This document shows, one piece after another, positions 44,870 through 57,395 of a stretch of DNA of 64,000 nt (positions are counted from its first letter, which is position 1; each line of letters begins with the position of its first letter). The stretch covers positions 4,052,169 through 4,116,168 of the forward strand of contig OZ025218.1 of the NCBI GenBank assembly GCA_964019055.1, in the 5' to 3' direction. The translations under genes were made by a program, and so were the position numbers. The DNA comes from Anthopleura xanthogrammica. Its lineage: Eukaryota > Cnidaria > Anthozoa > Actiniaria > Actiniidae. The notes under the pieces are model-generated. The model had not been told where the DNA came from and did no database searches. It saw only the letters and a program-made list of their open reading frames with translations.

Positions 44870-46731
44870 CTATAAATAGACATTAACATTACAAAAGGGT
44901 CTTATAATGAGATGCAAAAATAAATAGTGATTAGAAATGGTCTTTGAATGTTAAGTCAGAGATCATAAAAGGTCAATGATTTGAAACAATATCAGTTTTT
45001 TCGTACGTTACAATGTTATCGGCCGGATTATACCAACTGACCAAAAGCTGCGGGGTTTCTCGTAAATTCCTTATGCCAAGTATGCTTTTTCCCACATATC
45101 AGCTCTTTTCTACCACCGTTTATACTTTGTTTCATGCACATATTTATTTTGTCTTTTAGAATTTGGGCCGATTGTTTTTATAGGTATACGTACACATCTG
45201 TTACATTCATACGCACCAATCCACTTGTTCACCATGTTCCGTTTATTGCTATTATATGAATTTTTATATATATTTATATATGAATAACCTACACTCATCC
45301 TATTACTATTATCTCCTTCCCTTAGCAATGGATCCAAATACCCATTTATCCACAAACAATAAACACTATTTACAATGTAAATCTTATTAGATACAGATCT
45401 CAGTACATACAGTATATGGTTATTTCAATTAGATGTTTTAAAATATTTAAGAGGGGATGTCAGCATAAATCAAACATTTTCGAAATTTCGTGGCAACAGT
45501 CGAAAAATAGATTTCGCTCATATTGTAACCTTAGATAGGCCTTAACCTAAATAGCATCATGGTGTAGTTCGTTTGGAAAAATACCGCTTAGTTTTCGAGA
45601 AAAACGAAAAAATGCATTTTTCGGAATTTCGGCCCTGTGACGGGGGAAAAAAATCGACAACTTCAGAGACTCGCGTCGGCAAAGGAAAGTAATTCAGACA
45701 CATAAAAGCACCTGAATCTTATTAATTGTCATCTTAACTTCCATTAGGAGCATTTTTAGCTATCTCAGAGTCCTTTTTCAAGACAAAAAATATATATTTT
45801 TAACCCATACATTTTACGATGCTAAAAGTAGAGGAAGTTTAAAAAAATATTTTGGCATGTGCTATATAAAATAATTGGCTCAAGTTTTTTCCAGTTAAAG
45901 TTAAGATATTATATTATCATATTCCACTGAAATTCGTTTGGGTAAGTAATTTATCGCGGAAATAAAAAGCTTGGAATTCTTTGAAAATTCAGCAAATGGT
46001 CTGTCGGCAAAGATCAGTCGATTTCGATAGTACGACACAAACAACACAATAAACCCGTGATTATTCTTTTTTCAAGCAGTAACAAAATTTTTGGCAATTA
46101 CGTAATTGTTTGTTCGTTTACCTATTTTTTGGACCCTTTTTGCCATTCGCCCCCCAAAATTCGCAAATTTCGCTGTTTTTTTTTTTTTTTTTGCTTCGGC
46201 GATTTTTTGGGAGTCGCCCCCCCCCCAAAACCTTGGTCCTCGCTACGCCCCTGAGCAGTAATCTAAAGTCAAACTACTCTAAAAGGCCTAAGTTATTATT
46301 TAGAAGGTAAAAAAATAACTTTATGAGACTCCTATTCTAGTACGCTGTCGCTCAGCAATTCGCGAGAAGTAGACTATATTGTAAACAAACTTGAAATAAC
46401 AAAGAGCTTACAGTATTCTCCCGTATTTTCGGCTAATTTCAGAATATTCTGCCTTATTCGGTGAATATAGCTAATAGATAGGCGAAGGATAAGAAGTTGT
46501 TCTATTTTTCTTGCTTCTAGCATGATAAAATGGGAAAGGAAATGTTTGAATCTAGATGTAAACATGCAATCTACGATGCCGCGCGCCGATAAAAAACAAT
46601 AAACGTCAAAGTAAAATTGACAGTGACAGTGATTATGATAATTAAGAGATCGTGTGTTTTGAATTTTATGTGATGGATTTCCTTTAAATTAAAAAAATCT
46701 TACCTTCAAAAATATTTTTGATAAAAGATGT
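44870..46731. other. Non-coding stretch between the two minus-strand pseudogenes
   Basis: No exon could be supported, though it may be an intron of the 42246-44869 gene. It is AT-rich with homopolymers: T18 near 46176-46193 and C10 near 46218-46227, within a segment (about 46120-46255) that looks like a dispersed repeat. Confidence 0.4.
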
Positions 46732-49700
46732 TCAGGTACTTGCACTGCAGCTACAGGTGTTAACTAGTTCTTGCAGGAGAAGCAAGTAGGGCTTCTTGCG
46801 TCTTATCTTAATTTGTGACGTGTCAAGCTCAAAGGAGGCACATATTTCTTGGAGCATATGAATTGAAAAAGAGGATAGCTTGGACTTCGATGCCATCTCG
46901 CAGATATTGTAAGTATCAAACATAATTGGATGTTGTGCAGCAACCATTTCCATTACTTCATTCATTACTTTAAAGATTTGTCTTTCTTTGCTTTCGTCAT
47001 TGTTCTTCATTTCATCCTCATCTTCCAAATCCTCAGAAGAGCCTAGCTTCTTTTTCCTTGCCAAGCGCGAGAAAAAGCCAGCTATTTGTTGCGATGTAAG
47101 ATACTCGTTCTTATTGAACATACTCGTTCCGTCTTCGTTTTTAGCCCTTCTCATGTTCTGCGCCACAGTTGCCGGATTGGCCTTTCGTCCAGTGGATTCT
47201 CCGTTTTCAAAAATATCGGTGAGAGATTGCTGATTTCAGTGCCCATCCTTTAGGAAGCACTTGATCATGATCTAGATTGATGGTAGTGTTTCCATCTATT
47301 TGAGCTTTGTCGCATACAGAATCATAGCTCTGTCATACAGAGTTTCATGCTCAAGAACATATTTGTGCTTTCCGTAATCTATATGCTTTTCGAGAGAGGA
47401 ATATCTCTGAAACGATTTAACACAGCCCTCTTCGGGGCAAAAAAATAACGCCTTTTCATCATTTCGAACAATTTTTGCGCCCTCATCATCTTCGTCTTGA
47501 TCATCATCATCATCATCATCATCATCATTACCATCACCATCACCATCACCATCACCATCACCATCACCATCACCATCACCATCACCATCACCATCACCAT
47601 CACCATCACCATCACCATCACCATCACCATCACCATCACCATCACCATCACCATCACCATCACCATCACCATCACCATCACCATCACCATCACCATCACC
47701 ATCACCATCACCATCACCATCACCATCACCATCACCATCACCATCACCATCACCATCACCATCACCATCACCATCACCATCACCATCACCATCACCATCA
47801 CCATCACCATCACCATCACCATCACCATCACCATCACCATCACCATCACCATCACCATCACCATCACCATCACCATCACCATCACCATCACCATCACCAT
47901 CACCATCACCATCACCATCACCATCACCATCACCATCACCATCACCATCACCATCACCATCACCATCACCATCACCATCACCATCACCATCACCATCACC
48001 ATCACCATCACCATCACCATCACCATCACCATCACCATCACCATCACCATCACCATCACCATCACCATCACCATCACCATCACCATCACCATCACCATCA
48101 CCATCACCATCACCATCACCATCACCATCACCATCACCATCACCATCACCATCACCATCACCATCACCATCACCATCACCATCACCATCACCATCACCAT
48201 CACCATCACCATCACCATCACCATCACCATCACCATCACCATCACCATCACCATCACCATCACCATCACCATCACCATCACCATCACCATCACCATCACC
48301 ATCACCATCACCATCACCATCACCATCACCATCACCATCACCATCACCATCACCATCACCATCACCATCACCATCACCATCACCATCACCATCACCATCA
48401 CCATCACCATCACCATCACCATCACCATCACCATCACCATCACCATCACCATCACCATCACCATCACCATCACCATCACCATCACCATCACCATCACCAT
48501 CACCATCACCATCACCATCACCATCACCATCACCATCACCATCACCATCACCATCACCATCACCATCACCATCACCATCACCATCACCATCACCATCACC
48601 ATCACCATCACCATCACCATCACCATCACCATCACCATCACCATCACCATCACCATCACCATCACCATCACCATCACCATCACCATCACCATCACCATCA
48701 CCATCACCATCAGCTTTCAAAGATTTTTTTGCCATTTTTCTTGCTTTGATGGAAACAAAGGTAACCTTTGATACTTCATCATCTGGAATCTTGTTCAGCT
48801 TTGGCAATTCTGCTGGAAGACTAAAGTTACTCCAAGGTATAAATTTACCAGCTCCAACTTTGTAAGCTCTCCAAACTGTGATTCCTGTCTTGCTGTAAGC
48901 GATGTTGTTAATAAAGCTCACGCTTTCCCATTTCTCTGATATATCCGGAGAAGCTTGAGCGCCACACAGTGATACTCTTACCCCAGGGATTCCTCCAAAG
49001 GACTCTATAGCACACTTCATCTGCTGAGCAGTATCTATATCATGTCCTGAGTTCAAATACTTCTTCATGTGATTCTTGATAGTTGCAGCCTTTCTATCGC
49101 ACGCACCTTTGCCACCCTGCGGGTCTGAGAAATCAGTGCGCACAAGATTAAAGTCGTTTTGTGATGCAACCTGATAAATGCCAAGCATAGTTGACGCAGA
49201 ATGATAGCATCCGGCATTATCTTGTCTAAGGTACAGAGAGGTAATGTCAGGAGTGATGCTCTTTAGCTGCTGTAGAACGTCGTCAAAAATAGCTAGAACA
49301 GCGGGGCTGTCTTGGATACAGCTTTCAAATATATGTACAAAAGTAAACATTTTCATTTCACCTTCATCTGTTTTGGTCATGGCAACAGTTATGTGCCAGG
49401 GGATCCCACGTTTACCAAACCAGTCTTGTTGGCTTTCCCGAAACTTTCTAGGCAAAAATGTCATTGCCCAATCGGAAACTAAATGCACTGCCTCCTTGTT
49501 TAGATATTGAATAATTTCCTGCCTTGCTTGATCTTGATTGATTGATCGTAAAAGATGGGACTTCCAGGCGTCGATGTTCTGCGCGGATTGGGAAATCAAG
49601 AACTCCATTTCATCCTTTTCTTCCGAGGAGCATCTTGTGCTTTCTGCAACGCATTTTATTTCTTTCAGATTTACTGGAAATAGATTACACCTATCGCATT

Positions 49701-49809
49701 TCATGTCATGCTCATGGTTACAGTCAGCCATGTGGTCATCTTCACTTGGATAACTTAGGGCGTGCGTTCTGCAGTGATCTGCAACATTTGAGCTTTTGGA
49801 AATGTGAAC
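46732..49809 (-). pseudogene. RNase H-like transposase-family gene with C2H2 fingers and a giant Asp-Gly tract; frameshifted
   Basis: The exon starts after a TTTTAG acceptor (start 49809) and reads SSNVADHCRTHALSYPSEDD into a Met at 49731. In order: a His/Cys cluster (CNHEHDMKCDRC); a probable RNase H-type core with VSDWAMTFLPRKF, DWFGKRGIPWHITVA, FTFVHIFE, LYLRQDNAGCYHSA and DFSDPQGGKGACDRKAATIK; the (DG)n tract; an Asp run; a C2H2 finger (CPEEGCVKSFQRYSSLEKHI); and YDRAMILYATKL ending at 47296. Sequence in another frame (LDHDQVLPKGWALKS) and then the 46732-47230 frame (ENGESTGRKANP...EYLTSQQIAGFFSRLARK) continue the same protein, so at least two frameshifts separate them. The three Asp-bearing blocks suggest a DDE/D-like triad by inference. 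Upstream exons are cut off by satellite at 49890. I associate such proteins with very high-copy coral genes. Confidence 0.65.
47531..48712 (-). repeat. (CCATCA)197 hexanucleotide tract, in frame as poly Asp-Gly
   Basis: 1182 bp of perfect hexamer repeats. On the coding (minus) strand it reads GAT GGT repeatedly, about 394 alternating Asp and Gly residues, placed between the transposase-like core and the C2H2 finger. No interruption is seen. The reading frame is open on both sides, so the expansion did not itself break the gene. Confidence 0.95.
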
Positions 49810-49890
49810 CTAAAACAAAGGATTATAACAATATTTGAATTTCCTTAAGGCCTATTTACACGGCACGACTTGCCGCGCGAGACTTGACGT
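49810..49890. other. Intron remnant and junction with satellite
   Basis: After the acceptor of the minus-strand gene, the sequence includes CTTAAGGCCTATTTACACGG and a GC-rich CGCGCGAG patch, then changes abruptly to satellite at about 49891. The patch may be the end of a truncated MITE. Confidence 0.5.
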
Positions 49891-52800
49891 ATATAAATTC
49901 TCAGCAAATTTCAAATTTTCTCAGCAAAAAACAGTTTTTTTGACCAAAAAGCACCTTTTCTCAGCCAAAAGCCCATTTTTTTCCGCCAAAAAGTCGTGTT
50001 TTTATCTCAAGAGGTATTTTCCTGAGCAAAAAGTGGTGGTTTCAGCAAACAGGTGACGCCGTCAGCGAAAAACCTAGTTTTGAGAGCCAAAATGGCCATT
50101 TTTCAGTTTTTTGGGCTAAAAAGCTTTTTTTTCCAGCAAAACAGTGTTTTGGACACCCAAAATGTGCTTTTCTCGGCCAAAATGTGCGTTTAGCAGTGAA
50201 AACGTGGTGTTTTGAGCAAAAGAAAATTCTCAGCAAATTTCCAATTTTCTCAGCAAAAAACAGTTTTTTTGACCAAAAAGCACCTTTTCTCAGCCGAAAG
50301 CCCATTTTTTTTGGCCAAAAAGTCGTGTTTTTATCTCAAGAGGTATTTTCATGAGCAAAAAGTGGTGGTTTCAGCAAACAGGTGACGCCGTCAGCGAAAA
50401 ACCTAGTTTTGAGAGCCAAAATGGCCATTTTTCAGTTTTTTGGGCTAAAAAAATTTTTTTTTCCAGCAAAACAGTGTTTTGGACACCCAAAATGTGCTTT
50501 TCTCGGCCAAAATGTGCGTTTAGCAGTGAAAACGTGGTGTTTTGAGCAAAAGAAAATTCTCAGCAAATTTCCAATTTTCTCAGCAAAAAACAGTTTTTTT
50601 GACCAAAAAGCACCTTTTCTCAGCCGAAAGCCCATTTTTTTTGGCCAAAAAGTCGTGTTTTTATCTCAAGAGGTATTTTCATGAGCAAAAAGTGGTGGTT
50701 TCAGCAAACAGGTGACGCCGTAAGCGAAAAACCTAGTTTTGAGAGCCAAAATGGCCATTTTTCAGTTTTTTGGGCTAAAAAGCTTTTTTTTCCAGCAAAA
50801 CAGTGTTTTGGACACCCAAAATGTGCTTTTCTCGGCCAAAATGTGCGTTTAGCAGTGAAAACGTCGTGTTTTGAGCAAAAGAAAATTCTCAGCAAATTTC
50901 CAATTTTCTCAGCAAAAAACAGTTTTTTTGACCAAAAAGCACCTTTTCTCAGCCAAAAGCCCATTTTTTTTGGCCAAAAAGTCGTGTTTTTATCTCAAGA
51001 GGTATTTTCATGAGCAAAAAGTGGTGGTTTCAGCAAACAGGTGACGCCGTCAGCGAAAAACCTAGTTTTGAGAGCCAAAATGGCCATTTTTCAGTTTTTT
51101 GGGCTAAAAAGCTTTTTTTCCCAGCAAAACAGTGTTTTGGACACCCAAAATGTGCTTTTCTCGGCCAAAATGTGCGTTTAGCAGTGAAAACGTGGTGTTT
51201 TGAGCAAAAGAAAATTCTCAGCAAATTTCCAATTTTCTCAGCAAAAAACAGTTTTTTGGACCAAAAAGCACCTTTTCTCAGCCAAAAGCCCATTTTTTTT
51301 GGCCAAAAAGTCGTGTTTTTATCTCAAGAGGTATTTTCATGAGCAAAAAGTGGTGGTTTCAGCAAACAGGTGACGCCGTAAGCGAAAAACCTAGTTTTGA
51401 GAGCCAAAATGGCCATTTTTCAGTTTTTTGGGCTAAAAAGCTTTTTTTTCCAGCAAAACAGTGTTTTGGACACCCAAAATGTGCTTTTCTCGGCCAAAAT
51501 GTGCGTTTAGCAGTGAAAACGTCGTGTTTTGAGCAAAAGAAAATTCTCAGCAAATTTCCAATTTTCTCAGCAAAAAACAGTTTTTTTGACCAAAAAGCAC
51601 CTTTTCTCAGCCAAAAGCCCATTTTTTTTGGCCAAAAAGTCGTGTTTTTATCTCAAGAGGTATTTTCATGAGCAAAAAGTGGTGGTTTCAGCAAACAGGT
51701 GACGCCGTCAGCGAAAAACCTAGTTTTGAGAGCCAAAATGGCCATTTTTCAGTTTTTTGGTCTAAAAAGCTTTTTTTCCCAGCAAAACAGTGTTTTGGAC
51801 ACCCAAAATGTGCTTTTCTCGGCCAAAATGTGCGTTTAGCAGTGAAAACGTGGTGTTTTGAGCAAAAGAAAATTCTCAGCAAATTTCCAATTTTCTCAGC
51901 AAAAAACAGTTTTTTGGACCAAAAAGCACCTTTTCTCAGCCAAAAGCCCATTTTTTTTGGCCAAAAAGTCGTGTTTTTATCTCAAGAGGTATTTTCATGA
52001 GCAAAAAGTGGTGGTTTCAGCAAACAGGTGACGCCGTCAGCGAAAAACCTAGTTTTGAGAGCCAAAATGGCCATTTTTCAGTTTTTTGGGCTAAAAAGCT
52101 TTTTTTCCCAGCAAAACAGTGTTTTGGACACCCAAAATGTGCTTTTCTCGGCCAAAATGTGCGTTTAGCAGTGAAAACGTGGTGTTTTGAGCAAAAGAAA
52201 ATTCTCAGCAAATTTCCAATTTTCTCAGCAAAAAACAGTTTTTTGGACCAAAAAGCACCTTTTCTCAGCCAAAAGCCCATTTTTTTTGGCCAAAAAGTCG
52301 TGTTTTTATCTCAAGAGGTATTTTCATGAGCAAAAAGTGGTGGTTTCAGCAAACAGGTGACGCCGTCAGCGAAAAACCTAGTTTTGAGAGCCAAAATGGC
52401 CATTTTTCAGTTTTTTGGGCTAAAAAGCTTTTTTTCCCAGCAAAACAGTGTTTTGGACACCCAAAATGTGCTTTTCTCGGCCAAAATGTGCGTTTAGCAG
52501 TGAAAACGTCGTGTTTTGAGCAAAAGAAAATTCTCAGCAAATTTCCAATTTTCTCAGCAAAAAACAGTTTTTTTGACCAAAAAGCACCTTTTCTCAGCCA
52601 AAAGCCCATTTTTTTTGGCCAAAAAGTCGTGTTTTTATCTCAAGAGGTATTTTCATGAGCAAAAAGTGGTGGTTTCAGCAAACAGGTGACGCCGTCAGCG
52701 AAAAACCTAGTTTTGAGAGCCAAAATGGCCATTTTTCAGTTTTTTGGGCTAAAAAGCTTTTTTTTCCAGCAAAACAGTGTTTTGGACACCCAAAATGTGC

Positions 52801-53828
52801 TTTTCTCGGCCAAAATGTGCGTTTAGCAGTGAAAACGTCGTGTTTTGAGCAAAAGAAAATTCTCAGCAAATTTCCAATTTTCTCAGCAAAAAACAGTTTT
52901 TTGGACCAAAAAGCACCTTTTCTCAGCCAAAAGCCCATTTTTTTTGGCCAAAAAGTCGTGTTTTTATCTCAAGAGGTATTTTCATGAGCAAAAAGTGGTG
53001 GTTTCAGCAAACAGGTGACGCCGTAAGCGAAAAACCTAGTTTTGAGAGCCAAAATGGCCATTTTTCAGTTTTTTGGGCTAAAAAGCTTTTTTTTCCAGCA
53101 AAACAGTGTTTTGGACACCCAAAATGTGCTTTTCTCGGCCAAAATGTGCGTTTAGCAGTGAAAACGTCGTGTTTTGAGCAAAAGAAAATTCTCAGCAAAT
53201 TTCCAATTTTCTCAGCAAAAAACAGTTTTTTTGACCAAAAAGCACCTTTTCTCAGCCAAAAGCCCATTTTTTTTGGCCAAAAAGTCGTGTTTTTATCTCA
53301 AGAGGTATTTTCATGAGCAAAAAGTGGTGGTTTCAGCAAACAGGTGACGCCGTCAGCGAAAAACCTAGTTTTGAGAGCCAAAATGGCCATTTTTCAGTTT
53401 TTTGGGCTAAAAAGCTTTTTTTTCCAGCAAAACAGTGTTTTGGACACCCAAAATGTGCTTTTCTCGGCCAAAATGTGCGTTTAGCAGTGAAAACGTCGTG
53501 TTTTGAGCAAAAGAAAATTCTCAGCAAATTTCCAATTTTCTCAGCAAAAAACAGTTTTTTTGACCAAAAAGCACCTTTTCTCAGCCAAAAGCCCATTTTT
53601 TTTGGCCAAAAAGTCGTGTTTTTATCTCAAGAGGTATTTTCATGAGCAAAAAGTGGTGGTTTCAGCAAACAGGTGACGCCGTCAGCGAAAAACCTAGTTT
53701 TGAGAGCCAAAATGGCCATTTTTCAGTTTTTTGGGCTAAAAAGCTTTTTTTCCCAGCAAAACAGTGTTTTGGACACCCAAAATGTGCTTTTCTCGGCCAA
53801 AATGTGCGTTTAGCAGTGAAAACGTGGT

Positions 53829-56800
53829 GTTTTGAGCAAAAGAAAATTCTCAGGAAATTTCCAATTTTCTCAGCAAAAAACAGTTTTTTTGACCAAAAAG
53901 CACCTTTTCTCAGCCAAAAGCCCATTTTTTTTGGCCAAAAAGTCGTGTTTTTATCTCAAGAGGTATTTTCATGAGCAAAAAGTGGTGGTTTCAGCAAACA
54001 GGTGACGCCGTCAGCGAAAAACCTAGTTTTGAGAGCCAAAATGGCCATTTTTCAGTTTTTTGGGCTAAAAAGCTTTTTTTTCCAGCAAAACAGTGTTTTG
54101 GACACCCAAAATGTGCTTTTCTCGGCCAAAATGTGCGTTTAGCAGTGAAAACGTGGTGTTTTGAGCAAAAGAAAATTCTCAGGAAATTTCCAATTTTCTC
54201 AGCAAAAAACAGTTTTTTTGACCAAAAAGCACCTTTTCTCAGCCAAAAGCCCATTTTTTTTGGCCAAAAAGTCGTGTTTTTATCTCAAGAGGTATTATCA
54301 TGAGCAAAAAGTGGGGGTTTCAGCAAACAGGTCACGCCGTAAGCGAAAAACCTGGTTTTGAGAGCCAAAATGGCCATTTTTCAGTTTTTTGGGCTAAAAA
54401 GTTTTTTTTCCCAGCAAAACAGTGTTTTGGACACCCAAAATGTGCTTTTCTCGTCCAAAACTTGCGTTTAGCAGTGAAAACGTCGTGTTTTGAGCAACAG
54501 AAAATTCTCAGCAAATTTCAAATGTTCTCAGCCAAAAACAGTTTTTTTGACCAAAAAGCACCTTTACTCAGCCAAAACCGAATTTTTTTTCGCCAAAACG
54601 TCGTGTTTTTATCTCAAGAGGTATTATCATGAGCAAAAAGTGGGGGTTTCAGCAAACAGGTCACGCCGTAAGCGAAAAACCTGGTTTTGAGAGCCAAAAT
54701 GGCCATTTTTCAGTTTTTTGGGCTAAAAAGTTTTTTTCCCCAGCAAAACAGTGTTTTGGACACCCAAAATGTGCTTTTCTCGTCCAAAACTTGCGTTTAG
54801 CAGTGAAAACGTCGTGTTTTGAGCAAAAGAAAATTCTCAGCAAATTTCAAATGTTCTCAGCCAAAAACAGTTTTTTTGACCAAAAAGCACCTTTACTCAG
54901 CCAAAACCGAATTTTTTTTCGCCAAAACGTCGTGTTTTTATCTCAAGAGGTATTATCATGAGCAAAAAGTGGGGGTTTCAGCAAACAGGTCACGCCGTAA
55001 GCGAAAAACCTGGTTTTGAGAGCCAAAATGGCCATTTTTCAGTTTTTTGGGCTAAAAATTTTTTTTCCCCAGCAAAACAGTGTTTTGGACACCCAAAATG
55101 TGCTTTTCTCGTCCAAAACTTGCGTTTAGCAGTGAAAACGTGTTTTGAGCAAAAGAAAATTCTCAGCAAATTTCAAATGTTCTCAGCAAAAAACAGTTTT
55201 TTTGACCAAAAAACACCTTTACTCAGCCAAAACCGAATTTTTTTTCGCCAAAACGTCGTGTTTTTATCTCAAGAGGTATTATCATGAGCAAAAAGTGGGG
55301 GTTTCAGCAAACAGGTCACGCCGTAAGCGAAAAACCTGGTTTTGAGAGCCAAAATGGCCATTTTTCAGTTTTTTGGGCTAAAAAGCTTTTTTTCCCAGCA
55401 AAACAGTGTTTTGGACACCCAAAATGTGTTTTTCTCGGCCAAAATGTGCGTTTAGCAGTGAAAACGTGGTGTTTTGAGCAAAAGAAAATTCTCAGCAAAT
55501 TTCCAATTTTCTCAGCCAAAAACAGTTTTTTTGACCAAAAAGCACCTTTACTCAGCCAAAACCGAATTTTTTTTCGCCAAAACGTCGTGTTTTTATCTCA
55601 AGAGGTATTATCATGAGCAAAAAGTGGGGGTTTCAGCAAACAGGTCACGCCGTAAGCGAAAAACCTGGTTTTGAGAGCCAAAATGGCCATTTTTCAGTTT
55701 TTTGGGCTAAAAAGTTTTTTTCCCCAGCAAAACAGTGTTTTGGACACCCAAAATGTGCTTTTCTCGTCCAAAACTTGCGTTTAGCAGTGAAAACGTCGTG
55801 TTTTGAGCAAAAGAAAATTCTCAGGAAATTTCCAATTTTCTCAGCAAAAAACAGTTTTTTTGACCAAAAAGCACCTTTTCTCAGCCAAAAGCCCATTTTT
55901 TTTGGCCAAAAAGTCGTGTTTTTATCTCAAGAGGTATTTTCATGAGCAAAAAGTGGTGGTTTCAGCAAACAGGTGACGCCGTCAGCGAAAAACCTAGTTT
56001 TGAGAGCCAAAATGGCCATTTTTCAGTTTTTTGGGCTAAAAAGCTTTTTTTTCCAGCAAAACAGTGTTTTGGACACCCAAAATGTGCTTTTCTCGGCCAA
56101 AATGTGCGTTTAGCAGTGAAAACGTGGTGTTTTGAGCAAAAGAAAATTCTCAGGAAATTTCCAATTTTCTCAGCAAAAAACAGTTTTTTTGACCAAAAAG
56201 CACCTTTTCTCAGCCAAAAGCCCATTTTTTTTGGCCAAAAAGTCGTGTTTTTATCTCAAGAGGTATTATCATGAGCAAAAAGTGGGGGTTTCAGCAAACA
56301 GGTCACGCCGTAAGCGAAAAACCTGGTTTTGAGAGCCAAAATGGCCATTTTTCAGTTTTTTGGGCTAAAAAGTTTTTTTTCCCAGCAAAACAGTGTTTTG
56401 GACACCCAAAATGTGCTTTTCTCGTCCAAAACTTGCGTTTAGCAGTGAAAACGTCGTGTTTTGAGCAACAGAAAATTCTCAGCAAATTTCAAATGTTCTC
56501 AGCCAAAGACAGTTTTTTTGACCAAAAAGCACCTTTACTCAGCCAAAACCGAATTTTTTTTCGCCAAAACGTCGTGTTTTTATCTCAAGAGGTATTATCA
56601 TGAGCAAAAAGTGGGGGTTTCAGCAAACAGGTCACGCCGTAAGCGAAAAACCTGGTTTTGAGAGCCAAAATGGCCATTTTTCAGTTTTTTGGGCTAAAAA
56701 GTTTTTTTCCCCAGCAAAACAGTGTTTTGGACACCCAAAATGTGCTTTTCTCGTCCAAAACTTGCGTTTAGCAGTGAAAACGTCGTGTTTTGAGCAAAAG

Positions 56801-57395
56801 AAAATTCTCAGCAAATTTCAAATGTTCTCAGCCAAAAACAGTTTTTTTGACCAAAAAGCACCTTTACTCAGCCAAAACCGAATTTTTTTTCGCCAAAACG
56901 TCGTGTTTTTATCTCAAGAGGTATTATCATGAGCAAAAAGTGGGGGTTTCAGCAAACAGGTCACGCCGTAAGCGAAAAACCTGGTTTTGAGAGCCAAAAT
57001 GGCCATTTTTCAGTTTTTTGGGCTAAAAATTTTTTTTCCCCAGCAAAACAGCGTTTTGGACACCCAAAATGTGCTTTTCTCGTCCAAAACTTGCGTTTAG
57101 CAGTGAAAACGTGTTTTGAGCAAAAGAAAATTCTCAGCAAATTTCAAATGTTCTCAGCAAAAAACAGTTTTTTTGACCAAAAAACACCTTTACTCAGCCA
57201 AAACCGAATTTTTTTTCGCCAAAACGTCGTGTTTTTATCTCAAGAGGTATTATCATGAGCAAAAAGTGGGGGTTTCAGCAAACAGGTCACGCCGTAAGCG
57301 AAAAACCTGGTTTTGAGAGCCAAAATGGCCATTTTTCAGTTTTTTGGGCTAAAAAGCTTTTTTTCCCAGCAAAACAGTGTTTTGGACACCCAAAA
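53829..57395 (+). repeat. 1971-bp (six-monomer) block duplication within the satellite
   Basis: Sequence from about 53829 to 55424 recurs at about 55800 to 57395, offset 1971 bp, preserving the order of A and B variants and small markers such as a 3-bp deletion in the GTGAAAACGTG subunit (55136 and 57107). Confidence 0.75.

Noticed and set aside
47379..48771. Poly-His, Met-Val and Ile-Thr frames of more than 400 codons
   Set aside because: Other frames of the (CCATCA)n tract. Only the Asp-Gly frame is continuous with recognisable protein on both sides.
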